This document shows positions 21,408-30,877 of a stretch of 64,000 nucleotides of DNA, in pieces (within the stretch, counting starts at the first letter, position 1; every line of letters starts with the position of its first letter). The DNA is taken from NCBI GenBank assembly GCA_040902105.1, contig JBBDXW010000063.1:1-64000 (forward strand). Reading direction: 5' to 3'. Made by a program: the position numbers and the translations under genes. Source of the DNA: IDS-8 sp040902105. Lineage in GTDB: Bacteria > Pseudomonadota > Gammaproteobacteria > Steroidobacterales > Woeseiaceae. The notes beneath the pieces were generated by a model. It was not told where the DNA came from. It did no database searches and saw only the letters and a list, made by a program, of their open reading frames with translations.

Positions 21408-21649
21408 GAGGATCTCTCCGAGAGCGTATAACCTGTTGATTTATCCGGCATCTCACCGGAGCCTGGTCGAGATTCCGGGCGCGACCACCCGGAACCGGCG
21501 CGCATCATAGCGCAACGGCGGGGCGATGTCTCAAATGGCCGAGGTGGCAGTCGTGGTCACTGACGAAGGCCGGGGCGCTCCGGGGGGGATCCTTTTCAGT
21601 CGCTCCACGAAATTCGCTTAGCGCGACCGAGGTCGACCGGAGGCGAACT

Positions 21650-22603
21650 TCAGTCGACGTAGAGCGAGCTCACGGACTCCTCGTCGCTGATGCGGCGCAT
21701 CGTTTCGGCCAGCAGTTCGGCGGTCGATAACTGGCGTATCTTGGGGCAGGCTTCTGCGTCGGCGCGCAACGGGATCGTGTCCGTAACGACGATTTCGTCG
21801 AGTTCCGATTCGGCGATGCGAGATACGGCCTGGCCGGAGAGGACCGGATGAGTGATGTAGGCAACCACTGTTTCCGCACCGTGGGTCTTCAGAGCGCCGG
21901 CCGCCTGGCAGAGTGTGCCCGCCGTGTCGACCATGTCGTCGATGATCACGCAGGTCTTCTCCTTCACGTCACCGATGATGTTCATGACCTGTGACTGGTT
22001 GGCTCTCGAGCGGCGCTTGTCGATGATGACCAGGTCCGCGTCGTCGAGCCGCTTCGCGAGGGCTCGTGCGCGAACGACGCCGCCGACGTCCGGCGACACG
22101 ACGACCATGTTCGGATATTTTTGCTTCCATACGTCGCCGAGCAGGACCGGAGACGCATAAACGTTGTCGACCGCGATATCGAAGAATCCCTGAATCTGGT
22201 CGGCATGCAGGTCGACGGTAAGCACTCGATCGACGCCGGCGGCGCAGATCAGGTTGGCGACGAGCTTGGCGGTGATCGGCACTCGCGAGGCACGCGGCCG
22301 CCGGTCCTGGCGGGCAAAGCCGAAGTACGGAATCACGGCGGTAATGCGCGATGCGGACGCCCTGCGGCAGGCATCGACCATGACCAGCAGTTCCATGAGG
22401 TTTTCAGCAGTCGGCGGGCAGGTCGACTGGATAATGAACGTCTCCCGGCCGCGGATGTTTTCCATTATCTCGACGCTGATTTCGCCGTCGCTGAAACGCC
22501 CGACGAGTGCCTTCGCGAGGGGCACATGCAGAACCCTGGCAATCTCGTGCGCAAGCTTCGGGTGTGCATTGCCGGAAAAGATAGCCATCGTCGCCAGTTC
22601 CAC
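21650..22603 (-). CDS. prs: Ribose-phosphate pyrophosphokinase
   Basis: The enzyme makes PRPP from ribose-5-phosphate and ATP for nucleotide, histidine and tryptophan synthesis. Visible motifs are FSDGEISVEIMENIRGRETF, FGFARQDRRPRASRVPI, VLTVDLHADQIQGFFDI and the PRPP loop VIIDDMVDTAGT. The GTG at 22603 has AAGGAG about ten bases upstream; the ATG five codons later (22588) gives the N-terminus MAIFSGNAHP, closest to E. coli, and is an alternative. Length is about 312-317 residues. It follows tRNA-Gln, as in relatives, but ispE, commonly found between lolB and prs, is not here. Confidence 0.95.
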   Translation of the reverse strand: MELATMAIFSGNAHPKLAHEIARVLHVPLAKALVGRFSDGEISVEIMENIRGRETFIIQSTCPPTAENLMELLVMVDACRRASASRITAVIPYFGFARQDRRPRASRVPITAKLVANLICAAGVDRVLTVDLHADQIQGFFDIAVDNVYASPVLLGDVWKQKYPNMVVVSPDVGGVVRARALAKRLDDADLVIIDKRRSRANQSQVMNIIGDVKEKTCVIIDDMVDTAGTLCQAAGALKTHGAETVVAYITHPVLSGQAVSRIAESELDEIVVTDTIPLRADAEACPKIRQLSTAELLAETMRRISDEESVSSLYVD

Positions 22604-22688
22604 GGCTACATCTCTCCTTGTGTGCGTACGTTTTTGCAAGGTCCCCCAAGCTCCGGCGGGTGTGGCTCCGGGGTATGGCTCCGGGATA

Positions 22689-22763
22689 TGGCTGGGGTGG
22701 CAGGATTCGAACCTGCGCATGACGGGATCAAAACCCGTTGCCTTACCACTTGGCTACACCCCA
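22689..22763 (-). tRNA. tRNA-Gln (TTG anticodon)
   Basis: Seventy-five bases with encoded CCA. The acceptor TGGGGTG pairs with CACCCCA, the anticodon loop reads TTTTGAT with TTG, and the T-arm contains GGTTCGAATCC. The U1-A72 pair is a glutamine tRNA identity feature. It lies between lolB and prs, a frequent gammaproteobacterial position. Confidence 0.95.
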
Positions 22764-22870
22764 ATGGCGCGCAATTGTGCGGGGCACTACTTTGGGTGTC
22801 AACGACAGCTCCGGAACCTCAATCGGCGACGATTTCGGGCATCGAGGCGTCGCAACGGGTCCAGGGACGG

Positions 22871-23524
22871 TCAGTAGAAAATCCAGTTGTCTATCACGAG
22901 CCTTACTTTGGTATCGCGATTCGTCGCCGACATGCGCCGCGGCATGGGCTGGCCGCCGCCTTCGCGATATTCATCGATTCTCACAACCCAGTCGCGCTGC
23001 TCGAGCCGGACCACCTGGCCTGCAGCACCGAACGCGGTCTCGGCCGGCGATGACGGATCCGGTATACCGAGCGCCCAGTACCGCAAACTCGTAACAGGGA
23101 TCGTCCAGCCGTACCTGCGTTGCAGTTCCACTTCGGCGTTCTGCATCTCGGTAACCTCGCCGTCTTCATCGGTCACCGAGACCTGCCGCTCGTTACCCTG
23201 GATTTTAACAGTACCGACGCCGAGCGGCCCGCTGACCGAGGCCAGAAAGAGATCGTCGTGCTGCCACCAGCGCAACTTGCCGTTGAATCCTTCCTCACCG
23301 GCGCTGACGCCAATGCGGCCGTGGAACTCCCATTCGGAGAGGGTGGCCAGAGTGTCCCGGCGCGACTCCCAGTCCGGGAGCTCCGGCAAGCCGACGCCGC
23401 GCTCGATCGCGCAACCCGCGAGAGCAAAGGACAGTAGCCCGAACAGTTGCAGGAATAACGGTATGCCGCGGGAGCAACCGGCCGCGTTCTCGTTCTCAGG
23501 GGGTCTCTGGGAATACGCGCTCAC
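22871..23524 (-). CDS. lolB: Outer membrane lipoprotein insertion factor LolB
   Basis: The 217-residue product carries a lipoprotein signal LFLQLFGLLSFALAGC with the acylated Cys at about 36. The mature domain shows WEFHGRIGVSAGEEGFNGKL, WWQHDDLFLASVSGPLG, and a C-terminal RLEQRDWVVRIDEY and KVRLVIDNW. These match LolB, which accepts lipoproteins from LolA at the outer membrane. The start is uncertain: the GTG at 23524 lies within the end of the TPR gene and gives a long polar lead before the signal; ATGs at 23569 and 23575 also exist. ispE, which normally follows lolB, is absent. Confidence 0.85.
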   Translation of the reverse strand: MSAYSQRPPENENAAGCSRGIPLFLQLFGLLSFALAGCAIERGVGLPELPDWESRRDTLATLSEWEFHGRIGVSAGEEGFNGKLRWWQHDDLFLASVSGPLGVGTVKIQGNERQVSVTDEDGEVTEMQNAEVELQRRYGWTIPVTSLRYWALGIPDPSSPAETAFGAAGQVVRLEQRDWVVRIDEYREGGGQPMPRRMSATNRDTKVRLVIDNWIFY

Positions 23525-25199
23525 GAATGTTCTCAAGCAGTTCGTTCTCCGGAAACAGAACTTCGGCATCGTCAAGAACTTTCTTCGCTTCGTCGAGGCG
23601 CTCGAGTTTCCACAGGACTTCCACGATGTGCGCCGCGACTTCCGGATCTTTAAGCGTGTCGTAGGCGCGCTGCAGTTCGACCAGCGCCCGTTCGTGTTCG
23701 CCCTGGCGATACAGCACCCAGCCCCAGCTGTCGATGATCGCTGCGCTGTCCGGCTGAAGCTTCAGCGCCTTCTCGATCAGGCGCGCAGCCTCCTTGTATT
23801 CGGTGGTTCGGTCCGCGAGCGTATAACCGAGCGCGTTCATCGACATGGCGCTGTCCGGCCAGCGCTTGACCGCGTTCCGGTACGCGTCGATCGCCTCGTC
23901 GAGTTCGCCCATCCGCAGCAACAACTCCGCTTGGCCGAGCACGACGCTCTCGCTGTCCGGCCGGTACTCGACCACCTGATCGTAAAGCTCCAGTGCTTCC
24001 GGGAAACGCTCGAGCGAAGCGAGTAACTGCGCCCGCGCCTGCATCATGTCGATGGCGTAGTTCGGATGGGTCTCGCCGAACTCCGTCAGATGCGACAGCC
24101 CCTCCTCCGGCTCGCCTTCCTCGGCCATGATGCCGCTTGCCCTGCGCTGGGCGGCGACGGCGTTCTCGCCGCTGATGACCTGCGAATACAACGCGATCGC
24201 CTGATCGTATTCCTGGCGACGGTCGGCAATGCGCGCAAGATAAAAGAGCGCATCCATAGTGTAACGGCCGCTCGAGAGAAGGTCCTGGAAATCCGACCAC
24301 GCCGCATCGAGATGTTCCTGGCGAAAGTTGATGATCGCCATCAGGCGCAACGCGTCCGTCCTGGCCGGCTGCTCCAGCAACACCTGGTTGACCTGGCTCA
24401 GCGCATCCTCGTCGCGCTCGGCTGCCAGGTACATGATCGCCAGTTCCAGCCGCGCCTCCGGGTCCGGATCGGGATCATCGCCCACCATGCGCGCGGTATA
24501 GTCAATCGCCTTATCCTGGTCGCCGCCAAGCAATAGCGACCGGGCGTAAAGCAAGTGCGGCTGGACCCAGTCCGCCTTCAGCTCGATCGCCCTTTCCGCT
24601 CGCTCGCGTGCCTCATCGGTGTCGCCCGCCTGCAGCGCCATGACGCCGGCTGCGTAATTTGCGGATGCGGAATCCTTGAAGGGCTTTGCCAGTTGTCGCA
24701 TGAGCCAGTCGGAATCCTCAGGGTCTTCCTCGGACAGAAACGGAATGAGCGCTACGAGGCGCTCGTCGACCGGCTCGTCGCCGCGTTCGAGCAGGCGCGT
24801 GAAGGTGCGCCGCGAATTCCGCAAGTCGCCGTTGCGCAACTGCAGTTGCGCGACATACAACAACGCTTCGTCGTTTTCCTCGTCGAGTTCGAGCCAGCGC
24901 TCGGCCGAGCTCAGTGCGTCTTCGTTAAAGCCGTAGCTGTAGGAAACGCGGGTCGCCTGCCTGGCGATTTCGATGTCATCGCTCAGTTCCGCGGCTTTCC
25001 GGTATTCTTCCGACGCCGCCTTGTACTGGTTTCGCTGCAGCTCGATTTCGGCCTGCAGCAGGTGGGCATTGGCTTTCTCGCCCTCGGTATCACCGGCCGC
25101 CGCCGGTTGTGCCAGAAGCGCCATGAATGCGACGATGAGCGTCAGGTGTTGCGCGCGTAATCGCCTGAAAGGTCTCTCAATTCCGGGATTCTTGATCAT
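23496..25199 (-). CDS. Tetratricopeptide repeat protein upstream of lolB
   Basis: The ATG at 25199 gives 567 residues; an AGGA lies very close to it. Residues 1-34 include a signal peptide (HLTLIVAFMALLAQPAAAG). The rest is a chain of TPR helices, for example KASEEYRKAAELSDDIEIAR, FPEALELYDQVVEYRPDS and EAARLIEKALKLQPDSAAII. Exported TPR proteins at this locus occur in pseudomonads and relatives next to lolB and hemA. A protein-interaction role in the periplasm is likely, but the partner is unknown. The last 28 bases overlap the proposed lolB start. Confidence 0.85.
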   Translation of the reverse strand: MIKNPGIERPFRRLRAQHLTLIVAFMALLAQPAAAGDTEGEKANAHLLQAEIELQRNQYKAASEEYRKAAELSDDIEIARQATRVSYSYGFNEDALSSAERWLELDEENDEALLYVAQLQLRNGDLRNSRRTFTRLLERGDEPVDERLVALIPFLSEEDPEDSDWLMRQLAKPFKDSASANYAAGVMALQAGDTDEARERAERAIELKADWVQPHLLYARSLLLGGDQDKAIDYTARMVGDDPDPDPEARLELAIMYLAAERDEDALSQVNQVLLEQPARTDALRLMAIINFRQEHLDAAWSDFQDLLSSGRYTMDALFYLARIADRRQEYDQAIALYSQVISGENAVAAQRRASGIMAEEGEPEEGLSHLTEFGETHPNYAIDMMQARAQLLASLERFPEALELYDQVVEYRPDSESVVLGQAELLLRMGELDEAIDAYRNAVKRWPDSAMSMNALGYTLADRTTEYKEAARLIEKALKLQPDSAAIIDSWGWVLYRQGEHERALVELQRAYDTLKDPEVAAHIVEVLWKLERLDEAKKVLDDAEVLFPENELLENIRERVFPETP

Positions 25200-25463
25200 T
25201 CCTGTTGGAGCTCGAATAAGTGACTGACCCGCAGCCGTGGGTAACAACAGACAAGGAACTACACCGTCAGTTCGCTTATGATACCCAGTGCTTTTCTCCT
25301 CGGCCCGGAATGGGACAAGGCCGGCACGCGCGACGAGCAAGGCTCGATTTCAGCGAAATCAGAGAAAAACGGGAGTTTACACACGGTAAATGAGTGAATC
25401 GCTGCAATCTGTCACGCCGAACGAGCACGAACCGCAATTTCCACCCGGTTTCCAGATCAGACA

Positions 25464-26765
25464 ATGCCGCTGCATATTCTTGGGCTGAACCATATCACGG
25501 CGCCTGTTGAAATACGCGAACAGGTGGTCTTTGCCGGGGAGGAAGTAGACCGGGCGCTTACGGCACTGCTGCGCCTCGACGGCGTGCAGGAAGCCGTAAT
25601 CCTGTCCACCTGTAATCGCACGGAATTTTACGTCGAGGCGGCCAATGACGGCGTGAACGAGCTCCGTTCCTGGCTTGTCCGGGACCAGCGTCTCGATGCC
25701 GGGGCCGTGCACGCGCTGTATTCGCTCGAAAGTCATCACGCAATTCGGCACCTGTTCCGGGTTGCCTGCGGGCTCGATTCGATGATCCTGGGCGAACCGC
25801 AGATCCTGGGTCAGCTCAAGGAAGCGTTCCGCCACGCAGAACGCGTCGGCGCCGTTGGCATGGCGCTCAACCGGATCTTCCAGCACAGTTTTTCAGTTGC
25901 GAAGAAAGTGCGCACGGATACCGAGATCGGCAGCAGCCCGGTTTCGGTCGCCTATGCCGCCGTCAACCTGGCCAAGCAGTTTTTTTCCGGGTTCTCGCAA
26001 CACACCGCCCTTCTTATCGGCGCCGGCACGACCATCGAGCTGACCGCGAAGCATCTGCACGGCAAAGGCATCGGTCGTATGTTCGTAGCCAACCGCGACC
26101 TTCGGCGCGCGCAAAACCTGGCCGGCCAGTACGGCGGCTTCGCGCTGCCGCTGTCGGAGCTTGACGGCACGCTCCCCGACGCCGACATCCTGATCAGCTC
26201 GACGGCAAGCCCGGAGCCTGTCGTCAGCTTCGAGCAGATGAAACGCGCGGTTCGGTCGCGGAGGCGGAAACCGGTTTTCGCGGTCGATCTTGCCGTCCCG
26301 CGCGACCTCGACCCCGCCATCAGCAAACTCGACGACGTCTATCTCTACACGATCGACGATCTCGACAAGGTGGTCGTCGACGGACAGAGCAATCGCGAAG
26401 CCGCCGTTGCCGACGCCAGCCGGATACTCGATGAGGAAACCCGGCGATATCTCGATATAGAGCGCAGCAAGGACGTTGCTCCGGTCATCATCGCGCTGCG
26501 CGACCACGGCGATGCGCTAAGGCAAGAGGTGTTACAGCAGGCGAAGCGTCGGCTCGAGAAGGGGGCGAAAACCGAGGACGTGCTCGAATACGTGACGGCA
26601 TCGTTGCTGAAAAAGCTGCTGCATCAGCCAAGCGTGCGCTTGCGGGACGCGGGCGCAGCCGCGGATGCGAAATACATCCAGGCAATACGCGAACTGTTCG
26701 GTCTCGAGGCGGGCGAGCGGAAACACTCTTGCGAGGATGGCGGTCAGGACGACGGCTCGCGATGA
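25464..26765 (+). CDS. hemA: Glutamyl-tRNA reductase
   Basis: The enzyme starts C5-pathway tetrapyrrole synthesis by reducing Glu-tRNA to glutamate-1-semialdehyde with NADPH. The 433-residue product shows the catalytic Cys in VILSTCNRTEFYVEA, the GLDSMILGEPQILGQLKEAF block, the NADPH-binding ALLIGAGTTIELTAKHLHGK, and the C-terminal dimerisation helices. It diverges from the TPR/lolB operon across a 264-base region that must hold both promoters. It overlaps prfA by an ATGA junction, the conserved hemA-prfA arrangement. Confidence 0.97.
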   Translation: MPLHILGLNHITAPVEIREQVVFAGEEVDRALTALLRLDGVQEAVILSTCNRTEFYVEAANDGVNELRSWLVRDQRLDAGAVHALYSLESHHAIRHLFRVACGLDSMILGEPQILGQLKEAFRHAERVGAVGMALNRIFQHSFSVAKKVRTDTEIGSSPVSVAYAAVNLAKQFFSGFSQHTALLIGAGTTIELTAKHLHGKGIGRMFVANRDLRRAQNLAGQYGGFALPLSELDGTLPDADILISSTASPEPVVSFEQMKRAVRSRRRKPVFAVDLAVPRDLDPAISKLDDVYLYTIDDLDKVVVDGQSNREAAVADASRILDEETRRYLDIERSKDVAPVIIALRDHGDALRQEVLQQAKRRLEKGAKTEDVLEYVTASLLKKLLHQPSVRLRDAGAAADAKYIQAIRELFGLEAGERKHSCEDGGQDDGSR

Positions 26766-27844
26766 AAGAATCCATCCGGGGAAAGCTCGAAACGACACGG
26801 GACCGGTTCGAGGAACTCGCCGGGCTGCTGTCCGATCCGGACGTCATCGGCAACCAGAACCGGTTCCGCGATCTGTCACGGGAGTACGCGCGGCTCGAAC
26901 CGGTTGTAGGCCTGTTCACTCAATATGAGAGCCTGGTTGCCGACATTGCGGCGGCCGAGGAAATGGCCGCCGACGCGGACCGGGATATTCGCCAGATGGG
27001 ACGCGAGGAACTCGATACGCTCAACGAGCGGCGCGAGCGACTGCAGCTGGAATTGCAGAAAGCGCTGATCCCGCGGGACCCGCATGACGAAAGCAACGTG
27101 TTTCTCGAAATACGCGCAGGCACTGGCGGCGACGAGGCTGCAATCTTCGCCGGCGACCTGTTCCGCATGTATTCGAGGTACGCAGAGCAGATGCGCTGGC
27201 CGCTGGAGATCCTGAGCGAGCGCGAGGGAGAGCACGGAGGCTACAAGGAAATCGTCAGCCGCATCTCCGGAAGCGGCATTTACGGGAGGCTCAAATTCGA
27301 GTCGGGCGCCCATCGCGTGCAGCGCGTGCCGACGACCGAGTCGCAGGGTCGCATCCACACCTCCGCCTGCACCGTCGCGATTCTGCCGGAGCCCGACGAA
27401 CTGGAGGAAATCGAGATCGACGTCAACGACCTGCGCGTCGATACCTACCGCGCTTCGGGCGCCGGCGGGCAGCACGTCAACAAAACAGACTCCGCGGTTC
27501 GACTGACGCATCTTCCAAGCGGCATCGTCGTGGAGTGCCAGGACGAGCGTTCGCAGCACAAGAACCGCGCCCGGGCGATGTCCCTGCTGCAGGCAAAACT
27601 GCTGGATGCGGAACTCTCGAAACGTGCGGCCGAACAGGCACTCCGGAGAAAGCTGCTGGTCGGTTCCGGGGACCGCTCCGAACGCATCCGTACCTATAAC
27701 TTTCCGCAGGGCCGCGTAACCGACCATCGCATTAACCTGACGCTGTACAAGCTGCAGGAAATCCTCTCCGGCGACCTCGACCAGGTGATCGACCCGCTGA
27801 TCAGCGAGTACCAGGCCGATCAACTCGCGGCGCTGGCGCATTGA
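26762..27844 (+). CDS. prfA: Peptide chain release factor 1
   Basis: The 360-residue product ends translation at UAA and UAG. The GGQ loop is in YRASGAGGQHVNKTDSAVRL, and the domain-2 recognition region holds VQRVPTTESQGRIHTSA, where the PxT tripeptide reads P-T-T. The ATG is fused to the hemA stop. In most relatives prmC, which methylates the GGQ glutamine, follows directly. Here a long hairpin (27920-28026) and two transsulfuration genes on the opposite strand separate them. Confidence 0.97.
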   Translation: MKESIRGKLETTRDRFEELAGLLSDPDVIGNQNRFRDLSREYARLEPVVGLFTQYESLVADIAAAEEMAADADRDIRQMGREELDTLNERRERLQLELQKALIPRDPHDESNVFLEIRAGTGGDEAAIFAGDLFRMYSRYAEQMRWPLEILSEREGEHGGYKEIVSRISGSGIYGRLKFESGAHRVQRVPTTESQGRIHTSACTVAILPEPDELEEIEIDVNDLRVDTYRASGAGGQHVNKTDSAVRLTHLPSGIVVECQDERSQHKNRARAMSLLQAKLLDAELSKRAAEQALRRKLLVGSGDRSERIRTYNFPQGRVTDHRINLTLYKLQEILSGDLDQVIDPLISEYQADQLAALAH

Positions 27845-27919
27845 CGTCCACTGGCGTCGGGGAACACGACCCGCCGGGGCGGCGCGTTCATGAGCGATCA
27901 AGGTCTGCGGTAGCGAAGC

Positions 27920-28026
27920 CTCGCCTGGGGGGAGGGCTTTTCAGGAACGCCGTAAACCCATCCATGGGGGCTTCGCACAAACATCCCTGTTTGTGACGAT
28001 CCTGAAAAGCCCTCCCCCCAGGCGAG
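27920..28026. repeat. Perfect 27-bp inverted repeat between convergent genes
   Basis: The arms 27920-27946 and 28000-28026 are exact inverse copies (core CCTGGGGGGAGGGCTTTTCA). Pairing continues imperfectly for about 12 more bases outward. The 53-base loop contains a smaller hairpin CACAAAC-ATCCCT-GTTTGTG. It lies between convergent prfA and metB, where it could act as a bidirectional transcription barrier, and looks like a dispersed intergenic element. Confidence 0.8.
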
Positions 28027-28085
28027 ACTCCGCTGATACGGCGTGCCGCTCATGAATGCCTGGACCTGTGGTAGCGTGCGCAGAC

Positions 28086-29276
28086 CTAGCCGAGCGCCCG
28101 GTCGAGGTCGCCTATCAGGTCGTTGATGTCCTCGATGCCCACAGACAGCCGGATCAGCTGGTCGCTGATGCCCAGTGCCTTGCGCTTTTCGGGCGGCACG
28201 GATGCGTGGGTCATGATGGCGGGATGATCGACCAGGCTCTCGACGCCGCCGAGACTTTCGGCAAGGGCGAAAACCTCGCACCGTTCGAGAAACGCGCGAG
28301 CTTCGTTGAGCCCGCCTTTGATGAAGAAGGTCACGATTCCGCCGGGTCGCGCCATCTGCGATTTCGCCAGCGCATGTTGCGGATGCGACTCGAGGCCCGG
28401 ATAGACGACGCTCTCGACGCGCGCATCCTGTTCGAGCCACCGCGCGATTGCCTCCGCGTTGTTGCAATGACGTTCCATGCGCACGTCGAGCGTTTTCAGG
28501 CCACGCAGTGCGAGGAAACTGTCGAAGGGACCCGGCACCGAGCCGATCGAGTTCTGCAGAAATGCCAGTCGTTCTGCGAGTTGCTCGTCACCGGTCACGG
28601 CGATGCCGCCCACCATATCCGAATGTCCGTTCAGGAATTTAGTGACGGAATGCATCACGATGTCGCAGCCGAATTCGAGTGGACGCTGCAGATACGGAGT
28701 GGCGAAGGTATTGTCGGCAACGACCAGGATGTCGCGAGCGCTCGCGAATTCGGTCACAGCGCCGAGTTCGACGATCTTGAGCATCGGATTACTCGGGCTC
28801 TCGATCCAGATCATGCGCGTATTGTCCCGTACCGATTGCTGCAGCGCGGACAGGTCGGTCAGGTCCGCGAACGTAAAATCCAGCCCGGCGCTGCGGCGGC
28901 GAACGCGCTCGAACAGGCGCGTCGTGCCGCCGTAGATGTCGTCCATCGCAATCACGTGACTGCCGGAGTCGATCAACTCGAGTATCGTGCCTGTCGCGGC
29001 CATGCCGGAGCTGAAGGCAAAGCCGAAACGTCCGGACTCGAGGTCCGCCATGCATCGTTCGAAGGCCTGGCGGGTCGGATTCTGGGTCCGCGAATACTCA
29101 TAGCCCTGATGGACGCCGGGACTTTTCTGCACGTATGTCGAGGTCGCGTAAATCGGCTGCATGATCGCGCCCGTGGACGGATCCGGTTGCTGTCCCGCGT
29201 GAATTGCACGGGTGGCGAATTGTTTCCTGACGGTAACCCCACAATCGTCCTTGTTCATTTTTTTGCTCATATGCAT
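28086..29276 (-). CDS. Cystathionine gamma-synthase/lyase family PLP enzyme
   Basis: The product has about 396 residues and belongs to the Cys/Met metabolism PLP family. Visible motifs are YEYSRTQNPTRQAFERCMAD, FSSGMAATGT, the Asp in ILVVADNTFATPYLQRP, the PLP lysine in SVTKFLNGHSD, and SLGGVESLVDHPAIMTHASV. The start codon overlaps the stop of the upstream cystathionine beta-synthase gene as TGATG, with another ATG at 29270. Pairing with a cystathionine beta-synthase favours a gamma-lyase role (cystathionine to cysteine, reverse transsulfuration). Gamma-synthase cannot be excluded by sequence. Confidence 0.9.
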   Translation of the reverse strand: MHMSKKMNKDDCGVTVRKQFATRAIHAGQQPDPSTGAIMQPIYATSTYVQKSPGVHQGYEYSRTQNPTRQAFERCMADLESGRFGFAFSSGMAATGTILELIDSGSHVIAMDDIYGGTTRLFERVRRRSAGLDFTFADLTDLSALQQSVRDNTRMIWIESPSNPMLKIVELGAVTEFASARDILVVADNTFATPYLQRPLEFGCDIVMHSVTKFLNGHSDMVGGIAVTGDEQLAERLAFLQNSIGSVPGPFDSFLALRGLKTLDVRMERHCNNAEAIARWLEQDARVESVVYPGLESHPQHALAKSQMARPGGIVTFFIKGGLNEARAFLERCEVFALAESLGGVESLVDHPAIMTHASVPPEKRKALGISDQLIRLSVGIEDINDLIGDLDRALG

Positions 29277-30640
29277 CAACTTTGTTTGCGCAGGTAGTTC
29301 AACACGTCCGAGCGCGTAATGAGTCCCAGGAACTGGTCCTTGTCGAGCACCGCCGCATACGGCTGCACCTGCAGCATCGCAACGAGATTGTTGACACTGG
29401 TATTCTTGTCGAGCTGAATGAACGCGGTCTGCATGGCATCTTTGACCGGAGAATGCATGAGGTCAGGATGACCGAAGACGAAGCGAATGATCGCGTCTTC
29501 CGTGAGAACGCCGACCAGCCGCCCTTCGTCCATCACCGGCAATTGGGAAAACCCGGCATTCCTGAGCCTGTTGTGAGCCGTTGTCAGCACATCCGTCGGT
29601 CCCACGGTTATGGTTGCGCGCTCGCCGTGAGGCCGCCCGATCAGGTCGCGCAGGTCGCCATGCACTTCGCGCTCGATGAATCCCTGATCTTCCATCCAGA
29701 AATCGTTAAACAGTTTGGACAGGTACTTGTTGCCGGTATCCGCTGCGAACGTCACCACGCGTTTCGCCGACTTCTGTTCCCGGCAGTATTTCAGCGCCGC
29801 GCACAGGAGCGTGCCGGTCGATGAACCGGCAAGAATACCCTCGCGCTTCAACAGATCCCGGGCGGTGCTGAAGGACTCAGCGTCGCTGATGCTGTAGGCC
29901 TTTTTTACCCGGCTGAAATCGGCAATGGAAGGAATGAAATCTTCGCCGATGCCCTCGACGAGCCAGCCGCCGCCTTTTTCACGGAGTTCGCCCTTGTTGA
30001 TGTAGTCCGCGAGGACGGAGCCTGCGGGGTCCGCGAGAATCAGGTCGACGTCCGGCGCATGCTCCGACAGATAGCGGCTGATGCCGCTAACCGTGCCGCT
30101 CGACCCGACGCCGAGCACGATTGCGTCAAGGTCGCCGTCCATCTGCTCCAGGATTTCCGGCGCCGTGGTACGCTCGTGCGCCAGCGGGTTGTCCGGATTG
30201 CCGAACTGGTTGATAAAATACGCGCCTTTCTCATCGGCGATGGCTTTCCCGAGATCCTGGTAGTACTCGGGATGTCCTTTGCCGACGTCGGAACGCGTCA
30301 GTACGACCTCGGCGCCCATCGCGCGCAGGTTGAAGATTTTCTCCTGGCTCATTTTGTCGGGCAGAACGAGAATCAGCCGGTAGCCTTTTTGCGCGGCGGC
30401 CAGTGCCAGCCCGAGGCCGGTGTTTCCGGCAGTGGCCTCCACGATGGTATCGCCAGGATGTATGTCGCCGCGCCGCTCGGCTTCCTCGATCATCGAAATG
30501 CCGATCCGGTCCTTGATCGAGCCGCCCGGGTTCATGAGTTCGAGTTTCAGGAACAGGCGGCACGCGCCGGTATCGAAGCGGGCGAGTTCCAGCATCGGCG
30601 TGCGCCCGACCATTTCCAGCACGTTGGAAAAAATTGTCAT
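29276..30640 (-). CDS. cbs: Cystathionine beta-synthase with C-terminal CBS pair
   Basis: The 454-residue product condenses homocysteine and serine. The PLP-binding lysine is in MNPGGSIKDRIGISMIEEAE. The EATAGNTGLGLALAA loop and GVGSSGTVSGISRYL phosphate clamp follow. Residues from about 340 form two CBS domains (TITVGPTDVLTTAHNRLRNA; QLPVMDEGRLVGVLTEDAII; YAAVLDKDQFLGLITRSDVL) that may sense adenosyl ligands. There is no N-terminal haem domain. It forms a two-gene reverse-transsulfuration operon with the gamma-lyase-type gene and diverges from prmC across a REP cluster. Confidence 0.93.
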   Translation of the reverse strand: MTIFSNVLEMVGRTPMLELARFDTGACRLFLKLELMNPGGSIKDRIGISMIEEAERRGDIHPGDTIVEATAGNTGLGLALAAAQKGYRLILVLPDKMSQEKIFNLRAMGAEVVLTRSDVGKGHPEYYQDLGKAIADEKGAYFINQFGNPDNPLAHERTTAPEILEQMDGDLDAIVLGVGSSGTVSGISRYLSEHAPDVDLILADPAGSVLADYINKGELREKGGGWLVEGIGEDFIPSIADFSRVKKAYSISDAESFSTARDLLKREGILAGSSTGTLLCAALKYCREQKSAKRVVTFAADTGNKYLSKLFNDFWMEDQGFIEREVHGDLRDLIGRPHGERATITVGPTDVLTTAHNRLRNAGFSQLPVMDEGRLVGVLTEDAIIRFVFGHPDLMHSPVKDAMQTAFIQLDKNTSVNNLVAMLQVQPYAAVLDKDQFLGLITRSDVLNYLRKQS

Positions 30641-30729
30641 CCGGATGGGTACTGCCGATGAGACTGCAAGTTACAGGTGAAAGTGCGCGTCATACTACGC
30701 GAAGGCCGAAGCAAGCTCTAGGGAACCAC

Positions 30730-30849
30730 TGTAGGAGCCCGCCATTGCGGGCGACGTGCGTGGCGACTGGCGAAACGGACGGGTCGCCCGCGAGGCGGGC
30801 TCCTACAACGCTCGAATCAACCTTGTGTAGGAGCCCGCCATTGCGGGCG
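30730..30849. repeat. REP-like cluster, three copies (BIME-like)
   Basis: TGTAGGAGCCCGCCATTGCG followed by GGCG occurs at 30730-30753 and 30826-30849. An inverted variant (CGCCCGCGAGGCGGGCTCCT plus ACA) occurs at 30785-30807. A further relative is at 18060-18083. Each unit is itself a GC-rich palindrome. The alternating orientation is that of bacterial interspersed mosaic elements. It fills the divergent region between cbs and prmC. Confidence 0.85.
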
Positions 30850-30877
30850 TCCTGCGCGGCGCGTGCGGAGTCCGGCT

